Source of the DNA: Bacteriovorax sp. PP10 | GTDB lineage: Bacteria; Bdellovibrionota; Bacteriovoracia; Bacteriovoracales; Bacteriovoracaceae | NCBI RefSeq assembly: GCF_035013165.1 | Contig: NZ_JAYGJQ010000001.1 | Coordinates: 248,001 to 312,000, forward strand | Reading direction: 5' to 3' | Length of the DNA: 64,000 nucleotides | Shown: positions 46,602-56,314 of the stretch, one piece after another | How positions within the stretch are numbered: the first letter of the stretch is position 1 | How the letters are laid out: each line of letters starts with the position of its first letter | Position numbers and translations under genes: made by a program | The notes under the pieces: model-generated | What the model was told of the DNA's origin: nothing | Database searches by the model: none | The model's input: the letters and a program-made list of their open reading frames with translations, nothing else

Positions 46602-47489
46602 ATGAAAATAAGACGCGCCGTCATCCCCGTTGCTGGAAAAGGGACAAGATTTTTGCCAGCTACCAAACAAGTACCTAAAGAAATGATTCCAATCATCAAT
46701 CTACCGATGATTCACTACGTGGTAGAGGAAGCAATTTTGTCGGGTATTGAACAGATTATTTTTATCACTTCATCGGGAAAAAACGCGATTGAAGATTACT
46801 TTGATAGAAACTTTGAATTAGAAGACTTTCTAATTAAGAGTGGAAAAGTAAAAGAGCTGGAGTTGATTCAGCAAATTGGTAAAATGGTTGAAGTGACTTC
46901 AATTCGCCAAAAAGAACAACTTGGTTTAGGCCACGCCGTTCTTTGTGCAAAAGATGTTGTTGGTAATGAACCGTTTGCAGTTATTTTAGGTGATGAGATC
47001 GTTCGCGGTCCAAACCCGGTAACAAAACAGTTAATTGATATTTCAAATAAGAACAATAATGCCAACGTGATTGGTGTTATGGAAATTGATCCACTTGAAA
47101 CATACAAATACGGTATCGTTAAAGGGGATTACATCGATGATCTAAAGAAAACGATGAGAATGCACACGATGGTTGAAAAACCTCGTCCGGCAGAAGCTCC
47201 ATCAAATCTTGCGACTCCGGGACGTTATGTATTCCGTCCGGAAATCTTCGATGCACTAAAAGTTATTCCTAAAGGTGTTGGTGGAGAATACCAACTGACG
47301 GATGCGATTAATCTTTTAGCAAAAGAAAGTGAAGTCTATGCTCATATTTTCGAAGGGGACCGTTTTGATACGGGAAGTATCGAAGGTTATTTAAATGCAA
47401 CGATTGAGTTTGCTTTAATGAACAAAGAGTCTGAGCCGATGATGAGACGTTTGATTAAAGAAAAAATGGAAAAGTATAAAATTAAATAG
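46602..47489 (+). CDS. galU: UTP-glucose-1-phosphate uridylyltransferase
   Basis: Makes UDP-glucose for envelope polysaccharides. The 295-residue nucleotidyltransferase has the signature RRAVIPVAGKGTRFLPATKQ followed by VPKEMIPIINLPMIHYVVEE, the acidic GDE metal motif (AVILGDEIV) and the substrate segment DTGSIEGYLNATIEFAL. AGAGGA precedes the ATG. It is divergent from the outer-membrane protein gene and followed by an exported protein gene after 9 bp. Confidence 0.97.
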   Translation: MKIRRAVIPVAGKGTRFLPATKQVPKEMIPIINLPMIHYVVEEAILSGIEQIIFITSSGKNAIEDYFDRNFELEDFLIKSGKVKELELIQQIGKMVEVTSIRQKEQLGLGHAVLCAKDVVGNEPFAVILGDEIVRGPNPVTKQLIDISNKNNNANVIGVMEIDPLETYKYGIVKGDYIDDLKKTMRMHTMVEKPRPAEAPSNLATPGRYVFRPEIFDALKVIPKGVGGEYQLTDAINLLAKESEVYAHIFEGDRFDTGSIEGYLNATIEFALMNKESEPMMRRLIKEKMEKYKIK

Positions 47490-47498
47490 GTAAATATT

Positions 47499-48425
47499 AT
47501 GAAAATGTTTTCAAAGCTTTTAATTGTGATGATGATTTCTTTTTCTGCCGTTGCTTCAGTGCCAACTGAAGAAGGCCTGTTGAGAAATTTGAACAATGCT
47601 GATTTGCCAGGACAATACATTACTGTAAAGACCATGGTTCAATCGTTAACGGAAGCTGACAAGACAGATTACGTAAAGTTTCAGATTTCAGCAGAAAATC
47701 CAAATACTGTTGGTTTACTACAAACAACATATTCAAACGGGCAGATGCTTAATTCGCAAATTAAGAGTGTTAAATATTTTCCAGATTTACTTGCACAGAT
47801 TAGAAGAGAAAAAGCTCCGGAAAAAAGTTTGTTTTATTCTGTCCTGATGATGCTAACAACAAACCGCTCACAAGGGATGGAAGCATTCCTGGAAAAAAAC
47901 GGAATCAGCGTTGTTAAAAATAAAACAATCTTAAACGAAGATAAAATTAAACTTCTTCGCGCTTACAGAGCTCACCTTGTGAATAACAAAGGTAAAGGAG
48001 ATTCTGGGTCACCATTAAATCCGGAAGATCCAAAAAACAAAGAAAAAGTTTTAGATCTATTTAGATCAAATACTTTCAAGAGAGCTAAAAATATTGAACT
48101 AGTTAAAAAAGATAATGAGTTCATGTGGAAAGTTGACTGGAAAGCGGCACAAGGGTTTTTCTCAAATGAAGAAAGGCAATTTAGAGCTATCGACTACAGT
48201 ACAGCTGATTCTCAAATTAAAATCGAAGCTAACAGCTACTTACTATTCAATGGAACAAATGAACTTCCAAAATTCATGAACATTAAAGATAGTGCCGGGC
48301 AGTTATACAAAATTCAAACCCTAGGTTTGGACATTAAACGAACAGACAAGCGTCTTGCTGATAGTTACGAAGAGCTTAAAAAAGCTCCAGGACAATCAGA
48401 TGCTGGTTATTCGTTCTTATTTTAA
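47499..48425 (+). CDS. Exported protein of unknown function
   Basis: 308 residues with a signal peptide (FSKLLIVMMISFSAVASVP). The remainder is soluble and lysine-rich, with a Gly/Ser/Asp-rich spacer (NKGKGDSGSPLNPEDPKNKE) dividing an N-terminal helical part from a C-terminal mixed part. No catalytic motif and no further membrane segment are seen. It lies between galU and priA with gaps of 9 and 3 bp, so it is probably co-transcribed with them. Family unknown. Confidence 0.85.
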   Translation: MKMFSKLLIVMMISFSAVASVPTEEGLLRNLNNADLPGQYITVKTMVQSLTEADKTDYVKFQISAENPNTVGLLQTTYSNGQMLNSQIKSVKYFPDLLAQIRREKAPEKSLFYSVLMMLTTNRSQGMEAFLEKNGISVVKNKTILNEDKIKLLRAYRAHLVNNKGKGDSGSPLNPEDPKNKEKVLDLFRSNTFKRAKNIELVKKDNEFMWKVDWKAAQGFFSNEERQFRAIDYSTADSQIKIEANSYLLFNGTNELPKFMNIKDSAGQLYKIQTLGLDIKRTDKRLADSYEELKKAPGQSDAGYSFLF

Positions 48426-48428
48426 AGA

Positions 48429-50432
48429 ATGGAAAAACACTTTTTTCTCGTAGCAGTTAATACGCCTTTCAATTCATCTATGCTCACTTATAGTGCGACA
48501 GAGGAAATGAGTAGCGTGATTAAAAAAGGCTCGCTGGTCAAAGTTCCCTTGGGGAAAAATAGACTCGCGGATGGCTGCGTGTGGGGAAAAACATCAGGCG
48601 ACAATCTCGACCTGAAAAAAATCAAAGATATTCATTCAATCAGTGAAGAGCTTTTCATCTTAAAAGAAGAGTGTGACTTATTCCAATGGATGTCCAGTTA
48701 TTACCATTACCCATTAGGGCAGTTAATTTTTGATGTTCTTCCGACTTTTTTAAAACGCCCGAGGAAACTAAACTTTGATCAAGGTCAGGGAGTTACAAGT
48801 CCATTTGTTTTAAATGAAGACCAAAAAGAAGTTGTCGATAAAATCGCAGCAGCAGGACTCGATAAGTTTAGTAAGTCACTTGTTCACGGGGTAACGGGAG
48901 CAGGGAAGACAATCATTTATCTTGAGTTGATTAAAAAGATTATTCACGAGAAAAAATCAGTTCTCTTTCTTCTTCCAGAAATTAACTTAACTCCACAGTT
49001 TTTGAAAACTTTTCAAACATATTTAGATGTACCAATTTATTCTTATAACAGTGCTATTAGTAACTCTGATAAATTTGGCCTTTGGAAACTTCTTCAAGAA
49101 GACTCTTCACCTAAGTTAATCCTGGGTGTTCGTAGTAGTATTTTTCTTCCGATAAAAAATCTGGGATTAGTAATCGTCGATGAAGAGCATGACCAGTCTT
49201 TTAAACAAGATGACAGGTGTACATATAATGCCCGCGATATTGCCATTAAAAGAGCGTCACTTTTAAAAATTCCGGTCATCCTGGGTTCTGCTACACCAAT
49301 GGTAGAGACTTATAAAGCTTTCGTGGGAACAACTCATTACTTTCCAATGCAAAAAAGAGCTCAGGAAGCAAAACTTCCCGACGTTGAATTAGTTGATATG
49401 CGCGGAAGAGGTCGAATCGAGTCTGAAAAACATTTATGGCCTTATAGTAGTGAAAGTATTTTTAAAATTAAAAAAGCACTGGAAAAAGGTGAGCAGGTTT
49501 TGGTTTTTATTAACCGCCTTGGATACGCCAGCTACTTACAATGTAATTCTTGCGGGCATCAGTTTTCATGCCCTAATTGCAGCACGAATCTAAAATTTTT
49601 TAAAAAAAGAAGTGAACTGGTTTGTCAGACATGCGAATTCAAAATGCCTCAGCCGGAAATGTGTCCAGAGTGCATGAACATTCAGTTAACTCCTAAAGGA
49701 TTTGGAACTGAAAAAGCACACGATACATTACAGGGCCTATTTCCTGATAAAATCATCGAGCGCTTTGACCGTGATGAAATTAAAACGTTCACCAAGTTAG
49801 AAGATACGCTCAATCTCTTCCACGATAAAAAAATAGATATCCTGGTTGGAACTCAAATGCTTTCAAAAGGTCACAACTTTGAAAACGTAAACCTGGTTAT
49901 TATTCTAGGGATTGATTCCCAACTAAACTTCCCGGACTTCAGGTCTAATGAGCGCGTCTACCAAACTCTTACTCAAGTAAGTGGTAGAGCAGGACGCTTT
50001 GGAAAAAAGGCAGAAGTTCTAGTGCATACTCTGGCCCCTGAAAATAAAATTTTCTCTTACCTGAAAAATCACTCATTCGATGACTTCTATAAAGATGAGA
50101 TTCCGATGAGAGAGATGTGCTCATCTCCACCTATGAAAAAACTTATCCTGATCTACTTTAATGGTAAGGATCAAGGACAGGTTATAAAGGAGAGCAGTGA
50201 GCAGGCCCAACGTTTACGAGACACTGCTGAAGCTCATTTTGCTAAGGTCGACATCTTAGGGCCTCGACCGAGTATGATAGAAAAGAAGGTTAACAAATTT
50301 ACTTGGTCATTAATGATACGAAGTGAAGATGTGAATCAACTTCACAACTTAGTGAACTCTTTTGAAAAAAATTACCGCCCCCCTCACACTATCTCCCTGA
50401 AAATAGATGTAGATCCGTATTATTTTGATTAA
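48429..50432 (+). CDS. priA: Primosomal helicase PriA
   Basis: Restarts stalled replication forks. The 667-residue protein contains the helicase Walker A (GVTGAGKTIIYLELI), the DEEH box (LVIVDEEHDQSFKQ), the motif GSATPMVET, two zinc-binding cysteine clusters (CNSCGHQFSCPNCST and CQTCEFKMPQPEMCPEC), and GTQMLSKGHNFENV in the second RecA-like domain. The N-terminal DNA-binding domain is shortened compared with E. coli PriA (732). It follows the secreted-protein gene by 3 bp. Confidence 0.97.
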   Translation: MEKHFFLVAVNTPFNSSMLTYSATEEMSSVIKKGSLVKVPLGKNRLADGCVWGKTSGDNLDLKKIKDIHSISEELFILKEECDLFQWMSSYYHYPLGQLIFDVLPTFLKRPRKLNFDQGQGVTSPFVLNEDQKEVVDKIAAAGLDKFSKSLVHGVTGAGKTIIYLELIKKIIHEKKSVLFLLPEINLTPQFLKTFQTYLDVPIYSYNSAISNSDKFGLWKLLQEDSSPKLILGVRSSIFLPIKNLGLVIVDEEHDQSFKQDDRCTYNARDIAIKRASLLKIPVILGSATPMVETYKAFVGTTHYFPMQKRAQEAKLPDVELVDMRGRGRIESEKHLWPYSSESIFKIKKALEKGEQVLVFINRLGYASYLQCNSCGHQFSCPNCSTNLKFFKKRSELVCQTCEFKMPQPEMCPECMNIQLTPKGFGTEKAHDTLQGLFPDKIIERFDRDEIKTFTKLEDTLNLFHDKKIDILVGTQMLSKGHNFENVNLVIILGIDSQLNFPDFRSNERVYQTLTQVSGRAGRFGKKAEVLVHTLAPENKIFSYLKNHSFDDFYKDEIPMREMCSSPPMKKLILIYFNGKDQGQVIKESSEQAQRLRDTAEAHFAKVDILGPRPSMIEKKVNKFTWSLMIRSEDVNQLHNLVNSFEKNYRPPHTISLKIDVDPYYFD

Positions 50433-50512
50433 GTATTAAAGTAAATCCGATATTGCTCCGTTAAGACGATGAGTTCTAGATAAATAGGCCCACGTCCTTA
50501 AAGGAATTATTT

Positions 50513-52582
50513 ATGAAATTGAATAAAAAAATGATGGCAATTAACGTCCTTGCGACACTTCTCATGACAGATGTGGCAATGGCCAGAATTTCTGGGGAAA
50601 GAAAGCCGTCGACACCAGGAGAGAGTTCCTCTAGTGGTGGAAGAAGTCAGTCACAACCTTCAAAGGTAAAAGTCACTGTAGCTTCTAAAGACAATTTTCA
50701 AGTTGTGAAAACAGCGGACATGGTAAATTGTACGATGGATATGGATCAGGAAAAATATTTTCCACTAGATCTATTCACCCAGCTTTCACGAGATGAAGGA
50801 GCAGGTGTTGATATTCAATTAAGAGCAGGAAATAAAGTTGTGGTGAAAATTCCACCAACGATTAATGTCTGCGGTCAGTTCACACCGGAACTTAGACAAG
50901 ATAATGATACAAAAAACGTAACCGTTTTAATTAAATTAATTGGAACGAAAAAAGAAACCATCGAAGTAAACGGTGTAAAAACTGTTGTTGAAACAAAAGA
51001 TGCTCTTCTTACGCATAAAGATCTTGAAGACTGTTTAGTCGAAAAGAATATTATCGTTGATGGTAAAATTGATTACGATAAAGTTCCAGGTAAAGGTTAT
51101 TCAGAAAGTATTTCAACTTTCGACTATGACTTTGATAAAAAGAAAGATGTAAAAAATACTGTGACTGTATCATATGGTTATCCAAAATCTTATGACTCAG
51201 ATGAGGGATATAAAGCATTGTTTGGTTTCGAAGACAGGACACCAAATGTTCCTGGTGAAAGCTGTATGCGTACTGAAAAAATCGCAGACAATTCAGTTTA
51301 TATTAATGAAGGTAGAGATGTTCTGATTGAAAGAATCAACGCTGCTTGTATGAGTGAAGACGCTCAGAAAATTGCAGACGCGAAAAGATCAATGGGGAAT
51401 GCGGATGCTCTAAAAGACATCGCAGAAAAAATTAAATCTGAAATGGATGCGGCTTATTTAGTAGCTGTAAAAAAAGACGTTCTCGCAATCAGCAATAAGA
51501 TGTCTAAGATTGAAGATAATTTAAATAAAAACAAAGACTCAATGGACGAAGCTAAAGCTAAAAAATTGATGGCAGAATATGCATCTTTAGCTAAAGACTT
51601 AGACCGTGACTTTTTAAATCCGGCCATCAAGCGTTTAGACAATCTAATGCTAAAAAGAGCTGCTCTTGATGATGATGAATCACCAGCTGCAAGAGACCTG
51701 GATGCTGAAATTAAAAAAATCAATGAAGACGTTTCTCAGTTCTCAAAAAGAAACCCAACTTCATTTGCGAGTGTTTACTCTGTAATGGAAAAATACGCGC
51801 TTAATGATTCAGCTAAAACTATTGAAGATATTCGTTTGAAGTCTTACCTATATGGAAAAGTTTACGCTGGTCCAACTGATGACAGACGTGGAAAACCACT
51901 ATCTTTCGAATCAGCTAACCAACAACAAGTTCAAAAGCTTTCAAGCTTTGAAAAAACTCTGAATGTTTGGTCTGATGTGTACTTAGTTGGAAAAGGAAAT
52001 ATGCTTCCAATCCAAAGAACAGAAAGAGAGCGCCAAGGTGCAATTGATCGTATGAACTCTCGTTACGCAGCTTTTGAGAAAAAAGAATTATCTGATTACA
52101 ACAATTACTGTTCAGTTGGTATGCTTGGATCAGTAAAGAACCCGGTTAAGTGTAAAGAGTTCGTAGGTGGACGTGATAAGCGTATGCAAAATGAACTTAA
52201 GAAACGTGAAAAAGATCTTCTTTATGTAAGAAGCAAAAATGACATGTTAACAAAAATGGGAACTAGTTATAACGACTACCAAAGAAACGTAGCTTCGAAA
52301 GAAGCAGCTGAAGCTGAAATGTATGACCCAACTGGATCAACATATACAAACTACGATGATAACTTTGCTGACAGATTCCCTGGGTACTATGGACCAAGTT
52401 CAACGACAGCATACGATCCTAACATGTACAACATGGGTGGTGTAAGTGGATCAATGAATATGGGGCAACCTCAGATGATGATGGCACAACAACAGCAGTA
52501 TGGTGGACAACAAGGTTACCAATACCAAATGCAACAACCTCAAGGTGGTGGTCAGCAGATGGGTGCTTGGCCGTCGCTTTAA
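50513..52582 (+). CDS. Large exported protein with Gln/Met/Gly-rich C-terminal tail
   Basis: 689 residues with a signal peptide (MAINVLATLLMTDVAMARIS), then a Ser/Pro-rich linker (residues ~30-50), a domain with two conserved cysteines (MVNCTMDM and INVCGQFTPEL), a central region rich in Lys and Asp with coiled-coil character (ALKDIAEKIKSEMDAAYLVA and following), and a tail of ~60 residues almost only Gly, Met, Gln, Tyr and Ser (MNMGQPQMMMAQQQQYGGQQ). The tail resembles prion-like or aggregation-prone domains. Family unknown; the protein is predicted periplasmic or extracellular. It is flanked by a strong bidirectional terminator. Confidence 0.88.
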   Translation: MKLNKKMMAINVLATLLMTDVAMARISGERKPSTPGESSSSGGRSQSQPSKVKVTVASKDNFQVVKTADMVNCTMDMDQEKYFPLDLFTQLSRDEGAGVDIQLRAGNKVVVKIPPTINVCGQFTPELRQDNDTKNVTVLIKLIGTKKETIEVNGVKTVVETKDALLTHKDLEDCLVEKNIIVDGKIDYDKVPGKGYSESISTFDYDFDKKKDVKNTVTVSYGYPKSYDSDEGYKALFGFEDRTPNVPGESCMRTEKIADNSVYINEGRDVLIERINAACMSEDAQKIADAKRSMGNADALKDIAEKIKSEMDAAYLVAVKKDVLAISNKMSKIEDNLNKNKDSMDEAKAKKLMAEYASLAKDLDRDFLNPAIKRLDNLMLKRAALDDDESPAARDLDAEIKKINEDVSQFSKRNPTSFASVYSVMEKYALNDSAKTIEDIRLKSYLYGKVYAGPTDDRRGKPLSFESANQQQVQKLSSFEKTLNVWSDVYLVGKGNMLPIQRTERERQGAIDRMNSRYAAFEKKELSDYNNYCSVGMLGSVKNPVKCKEFVGGRDKRMQNELKKREKDLLYVRSKNDMLTKMGTSYNDYQRNVASKEAAEAEMYDPTGSTYTNYDDNFADRFPGYYGPSSTTAYDPNMYNMGGVSGSMNMGQPQMMMAQQQQYGGQQGYQYQMQQPQGGGQQMGAWPSL

Positions 52583-52603
52583 TGAAAAATTTTAAAAATT
52601 AGA

Positions 52604-52636
52604 TAAAAAAAAGGCCCTCTTTCGAGGGCCTTTTTT
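52604..52636. terminator. Bidirectional terminator between convergent genes
   Basis: Arms AAGGCCCTC (52611-52619) and GAGGGCCTT (52624-52632) form a nine-base stem with a four-base loop. An A run lies on the left and a T run on the right, so it works for the exported-protein gene on the plus strand and the porin-like gene on the minus strand. Confidence 0.92.
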
Positions 52637-52645
52637 ATTTTAGAA

Positions 52646-54121
52646 TTAGAAAGTTACTGATGTGTTTACTTGAAGAAGAAGAGAGCTTTTCGCTTCGTTC
52701 TTAACGTTTGCATCGTTAGTGTAGCTGAAATAATCACCAGTGATTAAATATCCAAGACCAGCACCGATTGAGATTTCATTATTCCACTTGTAAGTAGCGT
52801 TCATGTCGATCTCTGTTCCAAGGTCGTCTGCTTGAGTTGTTGCAGCAGTAAAGATTTTATTTTTTGTGTGGTTGTAAGCTGACTTTCCAGCTTCTGCCAC
52901 TTCAAGAGCTTTTGCATAGATGATAGCTGTATCAAAAACCCATTTCTCTGTGCTGTAGCTTGATCTAAGTTTTAAGTACATTGAGTTTGTGATGTATGAA
53001 TCATAAACGCTTCCATTAACTCCATTATTATTACCCTTAGTACCAATTGCACCGATGTTGTAACGGTAAAGAAGATTAGCAACTTGGTAGTTTGGATTTA
53101 AATAAAGAGCACCAAACTTAGAAGCACTTCCGTCGTGACCATTAACATGTCCACCATCTAATCCAAGCGTCCAGGAATCATTTGCACGGTAGTTTGTTTG
53201 AGCAAGAATAGCTTTTGTAGAATAGCTAACTACAGGTCCACCAGTAATTGTTCTTCCAAGGTCACCAGACATTAAAGGAACTTCAACAGCGATATCGAAT
53301 TTATCCCAAGTTTTTTTCAGGAAAATATCTGTAATTTTAACATCTGTTGCGCCAACAGGTTGAGCCGTTGGAGTTTGGATTGTAGAAGTGATTGTTGTAT
53401 TTGAACCATTGCTTGATTTTACACCGTACATGATACCGAATGCGATATCTCTTTCAGCGTTATCATAAAGAAGTCCAACCCCGTATTCTTTTACATCTGT
53501 CGCAGTTGTTAAACCAGTGTTAGCAACTTTTGACCAGAATGGGTGAACGTGAAAGTTCCCAACTTTTAACTTCATCGTGATCCCGTCACGAGAAGAAGCA
53601 TGGCGATCCCAAGTGTTTGAACCATCGTTATAGATTGCTCCAAGACCCCATTGGTATGTGTGGCGACCAATCATATAAGTTGCTGTATCAGAATATAATT
53701 CTAGATAAGCTTTTTTGATGTTTACAGTGCTGCCTTTTGCTTGATTGTGGTAATAAACAGGAATATTGTTCGTACCGTTAGCGTCAGTCTGTGATGAATC
53801 CCCAAGCATTCCGCCACTAGCATAATCAGTCGTTAATTCTGCTTTGAAAGTCGCAGCGTCATTGATGATCATAGTTGGAGCAAGTTTGAAAACATAACTT
53901 AGCCAGTTAGCAGAACCTTTTCCACCATTATCAAGGCCAACTTCTTGTGATCCGTCGTTAGTTGATGTTTGATCAGTAGTTGCTTTAACTCGGCGATATC
54001 CGCTGATAAGAGTTGAGTCAACACCGAAAGCTCCATGCCAATCAATTGGAAGAGCGAATGATGTAGCAGGAACAACTGCCAAAAGCGCGATGGCCATTAA
54101 TCTGTTCAGAGACATAGTCAT
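52646..54121 (-). CDS. Outer-membrane porin-like beta-barrel protein
   Basis: The 491-residue product starts with a signal peptide (MTMSLNRLMAIALLAVVPATSFA). The chosen ATG at 54121 has GGAG six bases upstream; a TTG four codons earlier is possible but overlaps that signal. The mature part alternates aromatic and polar residues in strand-like blocks through to the C-terminal end LLLQVNTSVTF, a typical barrel-terminating strand. Segments such as WGLGAIYNDGSNTWDRHASS lie between putative strands. The substrate is unknown; similar large barrels act as general porins or maltoporin-like channels. Confidence 0.85.
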   Translation of the reverse strand: MTMSLNRLMAIALLAVVPATSFALPIDWHGAFGVDSTLISGYRRVKATTDQTSTNDGSQEVGLDNGGKGSANWLSYVFKLAPTMIINDAATFKAELTTDYASGGMLGDSSQTDANGTNNIPVYYHNQAKGSTVNIKKAYLELYSDTATYMIGRHTYQWGLGAIYNDGSNTWDRHASSRDGITMKLKVGNFHVHPFWSKVANTGLTTATDVKEYGVGLLYDNAERDIAFGIMYGVKSSNGSNTTITSTIQTPTAQPVGATDVKITDIFLKKTWDKFDIAVEVPLMSGDLGRTITGGPVVSYSTKAILAQTNYRANDSWTLGLDGGHVNGHDGSASKFGALYLNPNYQVANLLYRYNIGAIGTKGNNNGVNGSVYDSYITNSMYLKLRSSYSTEKWVFDTAIIYAKALEVAEAGKSAYNHTKNKIFTAATTQADDLGTEIDMNATYKWNNEISIGAGLGYLITGDYFSYTNDANVKNEAKSSLLLQVNTSVTF

Positions 54122-54214
54122 GAAATACTCCAAAAAAAGAAGTCAATTAACATTGGAAAGTTTTATCAAAATACTATATGAAATGGTAGTAGTTAAGTCA
54201 AAACGAGAAACACA

Positions 54215-56149
54215 ATGAAGCAATGGGCAATTCGCATATTAATCGCGCTACTGATTTTAATCGTATTAGCGGCAGGCGCAGTATTCATTTTTGTCAAAAC
54301 GACATTAAATGAAACTTCGATTGCACTTTTAGAAGAAAAAATTTCTAAAACTTACGATCCTTACACCACTCCAAGTGAACCAATCACACTGGAAGAGGGA
54401 TCTCTTGTAAAACGTGAAGAATTACAACGCTTCTATTTATTTACTGCAGAAAAAAATAGCTTTGAAGACTTCATGGCAAGATACCGTGAAACAGGTGCGA
54501 TTACTGAATTAAAAGAAATCCCTGGCGTCTTACAAGTTAATCAGAACATTCATTTTAAAAACTTAATGTCCAATGACTGTGTTGAGCTTTATTGCTACCA
54601 ACACTACCTGCCTTTCGAATACATTCCTTCAATTTTCTGGAAAGGATTAATTGGCGTTGAAGACCAAAGATACCTGGATCATTTTGGTGTCGATTTAAAA
54701 TCTCTTTTTAGAGCACTAATCACAAACTTAAAGACGATGAGATACACTCAAGGTGGATCAACAATCTCTCAGCAGTTAGTTAAAAATTTGTTTTTTACCA
54801 ATGAAAAAACATTCACACGTAAATTAAAAGAAATGGTGGTTTCAATTTACATTGAAACGCAATTTCCTAAAGAAAAAATTCTGGAAGCTTATTTAAACGA
54901 AGTTCACTGGGGAGCACTTCAGGGAATTAAAATGAAAGGTGTCCTTTCTGCTTCACTTTTTTACTTCGGTAAAAAGCCAGGGGATATCACACCGTATGAA
55001 GGCGCAATTTTAATTGGTCTCTTAAAAGGGCCAGGATACTTTCACCCTCTGAAAAAAATTGAACGCCTGCAAGAACGTGCAGGAATTGTTTACAATAAAC
55101 TTATTCAAGAAAACTTTGTTGCCAATGATCCGTCAGTTGTATGGAAAAAGAAAGATTGGGATAACTGGACAGCAAGACTTACAAAATTAGAATCACAAAG
55201 ATACCACCAGGCGATCTGGAGAACACTTAACGATCAAGAGCCGACTCTTTCAAATTATGAAAAATTTGTTCTGATTCAAAAAGTGGCCGATGTTAAATCT
55301 AAAATCGCAGCAAGGTTTAACGATAAATTCAACACTGTAGATATCTCTGTAAAAGTTATGCTTGGGCCATTAAACGGCAGCTCTTGGTACAGCTATTACA
55401 ACCGTGTTGAGAGAAACAAAGAAAAAGCACTTCACCAGGAACGCCACCAGGTAGGAAGTACGATTAAACCAATTATCTATAGTGTGTTCGAAGACCTTGG
55501 TCGCAGCATGAGTGATTATGTATCGACTGATGCCATCACATTAAATTTAAAATCTGGTCCGTGGACTCCAAGAGAGTCTCATAGCAAAGTTGAGCCTCAA
55601 GTTTCTTTGACTGAAGCTTTGATGAAATCATACAACCGTCCGGTGATCAGAATTGCCAGTGAATTAGGTTTTCCAGCTGTGGAAGAACGCCTGAAACCAT
55701 ACTTTCCAGAGTTAAAAACTCCATTGGATCAATACCCATCAGAGCTTTTAGGAAGTATGGAACTGAGTATGAGTGAGCTTCGTGATGCCTACGTAAGCTT
55801 TATTAGAACAGAGTGCGGCAAAATAAAAAACAGTGAACGTTTCATGGATCAGTCCGTTTTATCGATCCTGAGCGATCCAAATCAGACGACAGTTGAGCGT
55901 GCGGTTGACGTTGTAATGCAGAAGCTTCGCTTCTTCGGGAAAACGGGAACGACAAATAATGGTTATGATAACTGGTATGTGGCCTTTGACGGGAAGAACA
56001 TTACGTTAATTTGGGTTGGATATGAAGGTGAGCGTAAAACAAAATCTTTAGGATTATACGGTGCGACCACTTCATTTGATGTTTTCCAGAGTTATTACCG
56101 AGACAGAGGGCGTCGTTTCCAACAATTCAGCTGTGATCTAGTTAACTAG
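54215..56149 (+). CDS. Bifunctional class A penicillin-binding protein
   Basis: Polymerises and cross-links peptidoglycan. The 644-residue protein has an N-terminal membrane anchor (RILIALLILIVLAAGAVFIF), a GT51 glycosyltransferase domain with catalytic Glu149 in GVEDQRYLDHFG and the QGGSTISQQLVKNLFF motif, and a transpeptidase domain with S415-x-x-K (GSTIKP), S472-Y-N and K576-T-G-T. The transpeptidase part looks short, so it is closer to the compact PBP1 types. It stands alone between two intergenic gaps; the tRNA-Gln promoter lies just after its stop. Confidence 0.95.
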   Translation: MKQWAIRILIALLILIVLAAGAVFIFVKTTLNETSIALLEEKISKTYDPYTTPSEPITLEEGSLVKREELQRFYLFTAEKNSFEDFMARYRETGAITELKEIPGVLQVNQNIHFKNLMSNDCVELYCYQHYLPFEYIPSIFWKGLIGVEDQRYLDHFGVDLKSLFRALITNLKTMRYTQGGSTISQQLVKNLFFTNEKTFTRKLKEMVVSIYIETQFPKEKILEAYLNEVHWGALQGIKMKGVLSASLFYFGKKPGDITPYEGAILIGLLKGPGYFHPLKKIERLQERAGIVYNKLIQENFVANDPSVVWKKKDWDNWTARLTKLESQRYHQAIWRTLNDQEPTLSNYEKFVLIQKVADVKSKIAARFNDKFNTVDISVKVMLGPLNGSSWYSYYNRVERNKEKALHQERHQVGSTIKPIIYSVFEDLGRSMSDYVSTDAITLNLKSGPWTPRESHSKVEPQVSLTEALMKSYNRPVIRIASELGFPAVEERLKPYFPELKTPLDQYPSELLGSMELSMSELRDAYVSFIRTECGKIKNSERFMDQSVLSILSDPNQTTVERAVDVVMQKLRFFGKTGTTNNGYDNWYVAFDGKNITLIWVGYEGERKTKSLGLYGATTSFDVFQSYYRDRGRRFQQFSCDLVN

Positions 56150-56152
56150 CTC

Positions 56153-56181
56153 TTGCAAAAAAGCACTGTTTTGATTATATT
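56153..56181 (+). promoter_or_regulatory. Promoter of tRNA-Gln
   Basis: TTGCAA (56153-56158) and TATATT (56176-56181) lie at a 17-bp spacing with the start of the tRNA 17 bp further on. Position, spacing and match make this the best promoter candidate in the window. Confidence 0.65.
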
Positions 56182-56197
56182 AAGTTCACAAATGTAT

Positions 56198-56272
56198 TGG
56201 GGTGTCGACAAGTGGTAAGTCTGCAGATTTTGATTCTGCCATGCCAAGGTTCGAATCCTTGCACCCCAACCA
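56198..56272 (+). tRNA. tRNA-Gln (anticodon UUG)
   Basis: A complete cloverleaf can be drawn: acceptor stem TGGGGTG/CACCCCA (7 bp, 56198-56204 with 56262-56268), D stem GAC/GTC, anticodon stem GCAGA/TCTGC with loop TTTTGAT giving anticodon TTG, T arm with GGTTCGAATCC, discriminator A and an encoded CCA end (56270-56272). The anticodon UUG reads glutamine codons CAA and CAG. It lies between a penicillin-binding protein gene and prs. Confidence 0.97.
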
Positions 56273-56314
56273 TTTTGTAATCAACGAAGTACATTTATTT
56301 TAAGAGAGGATCTT

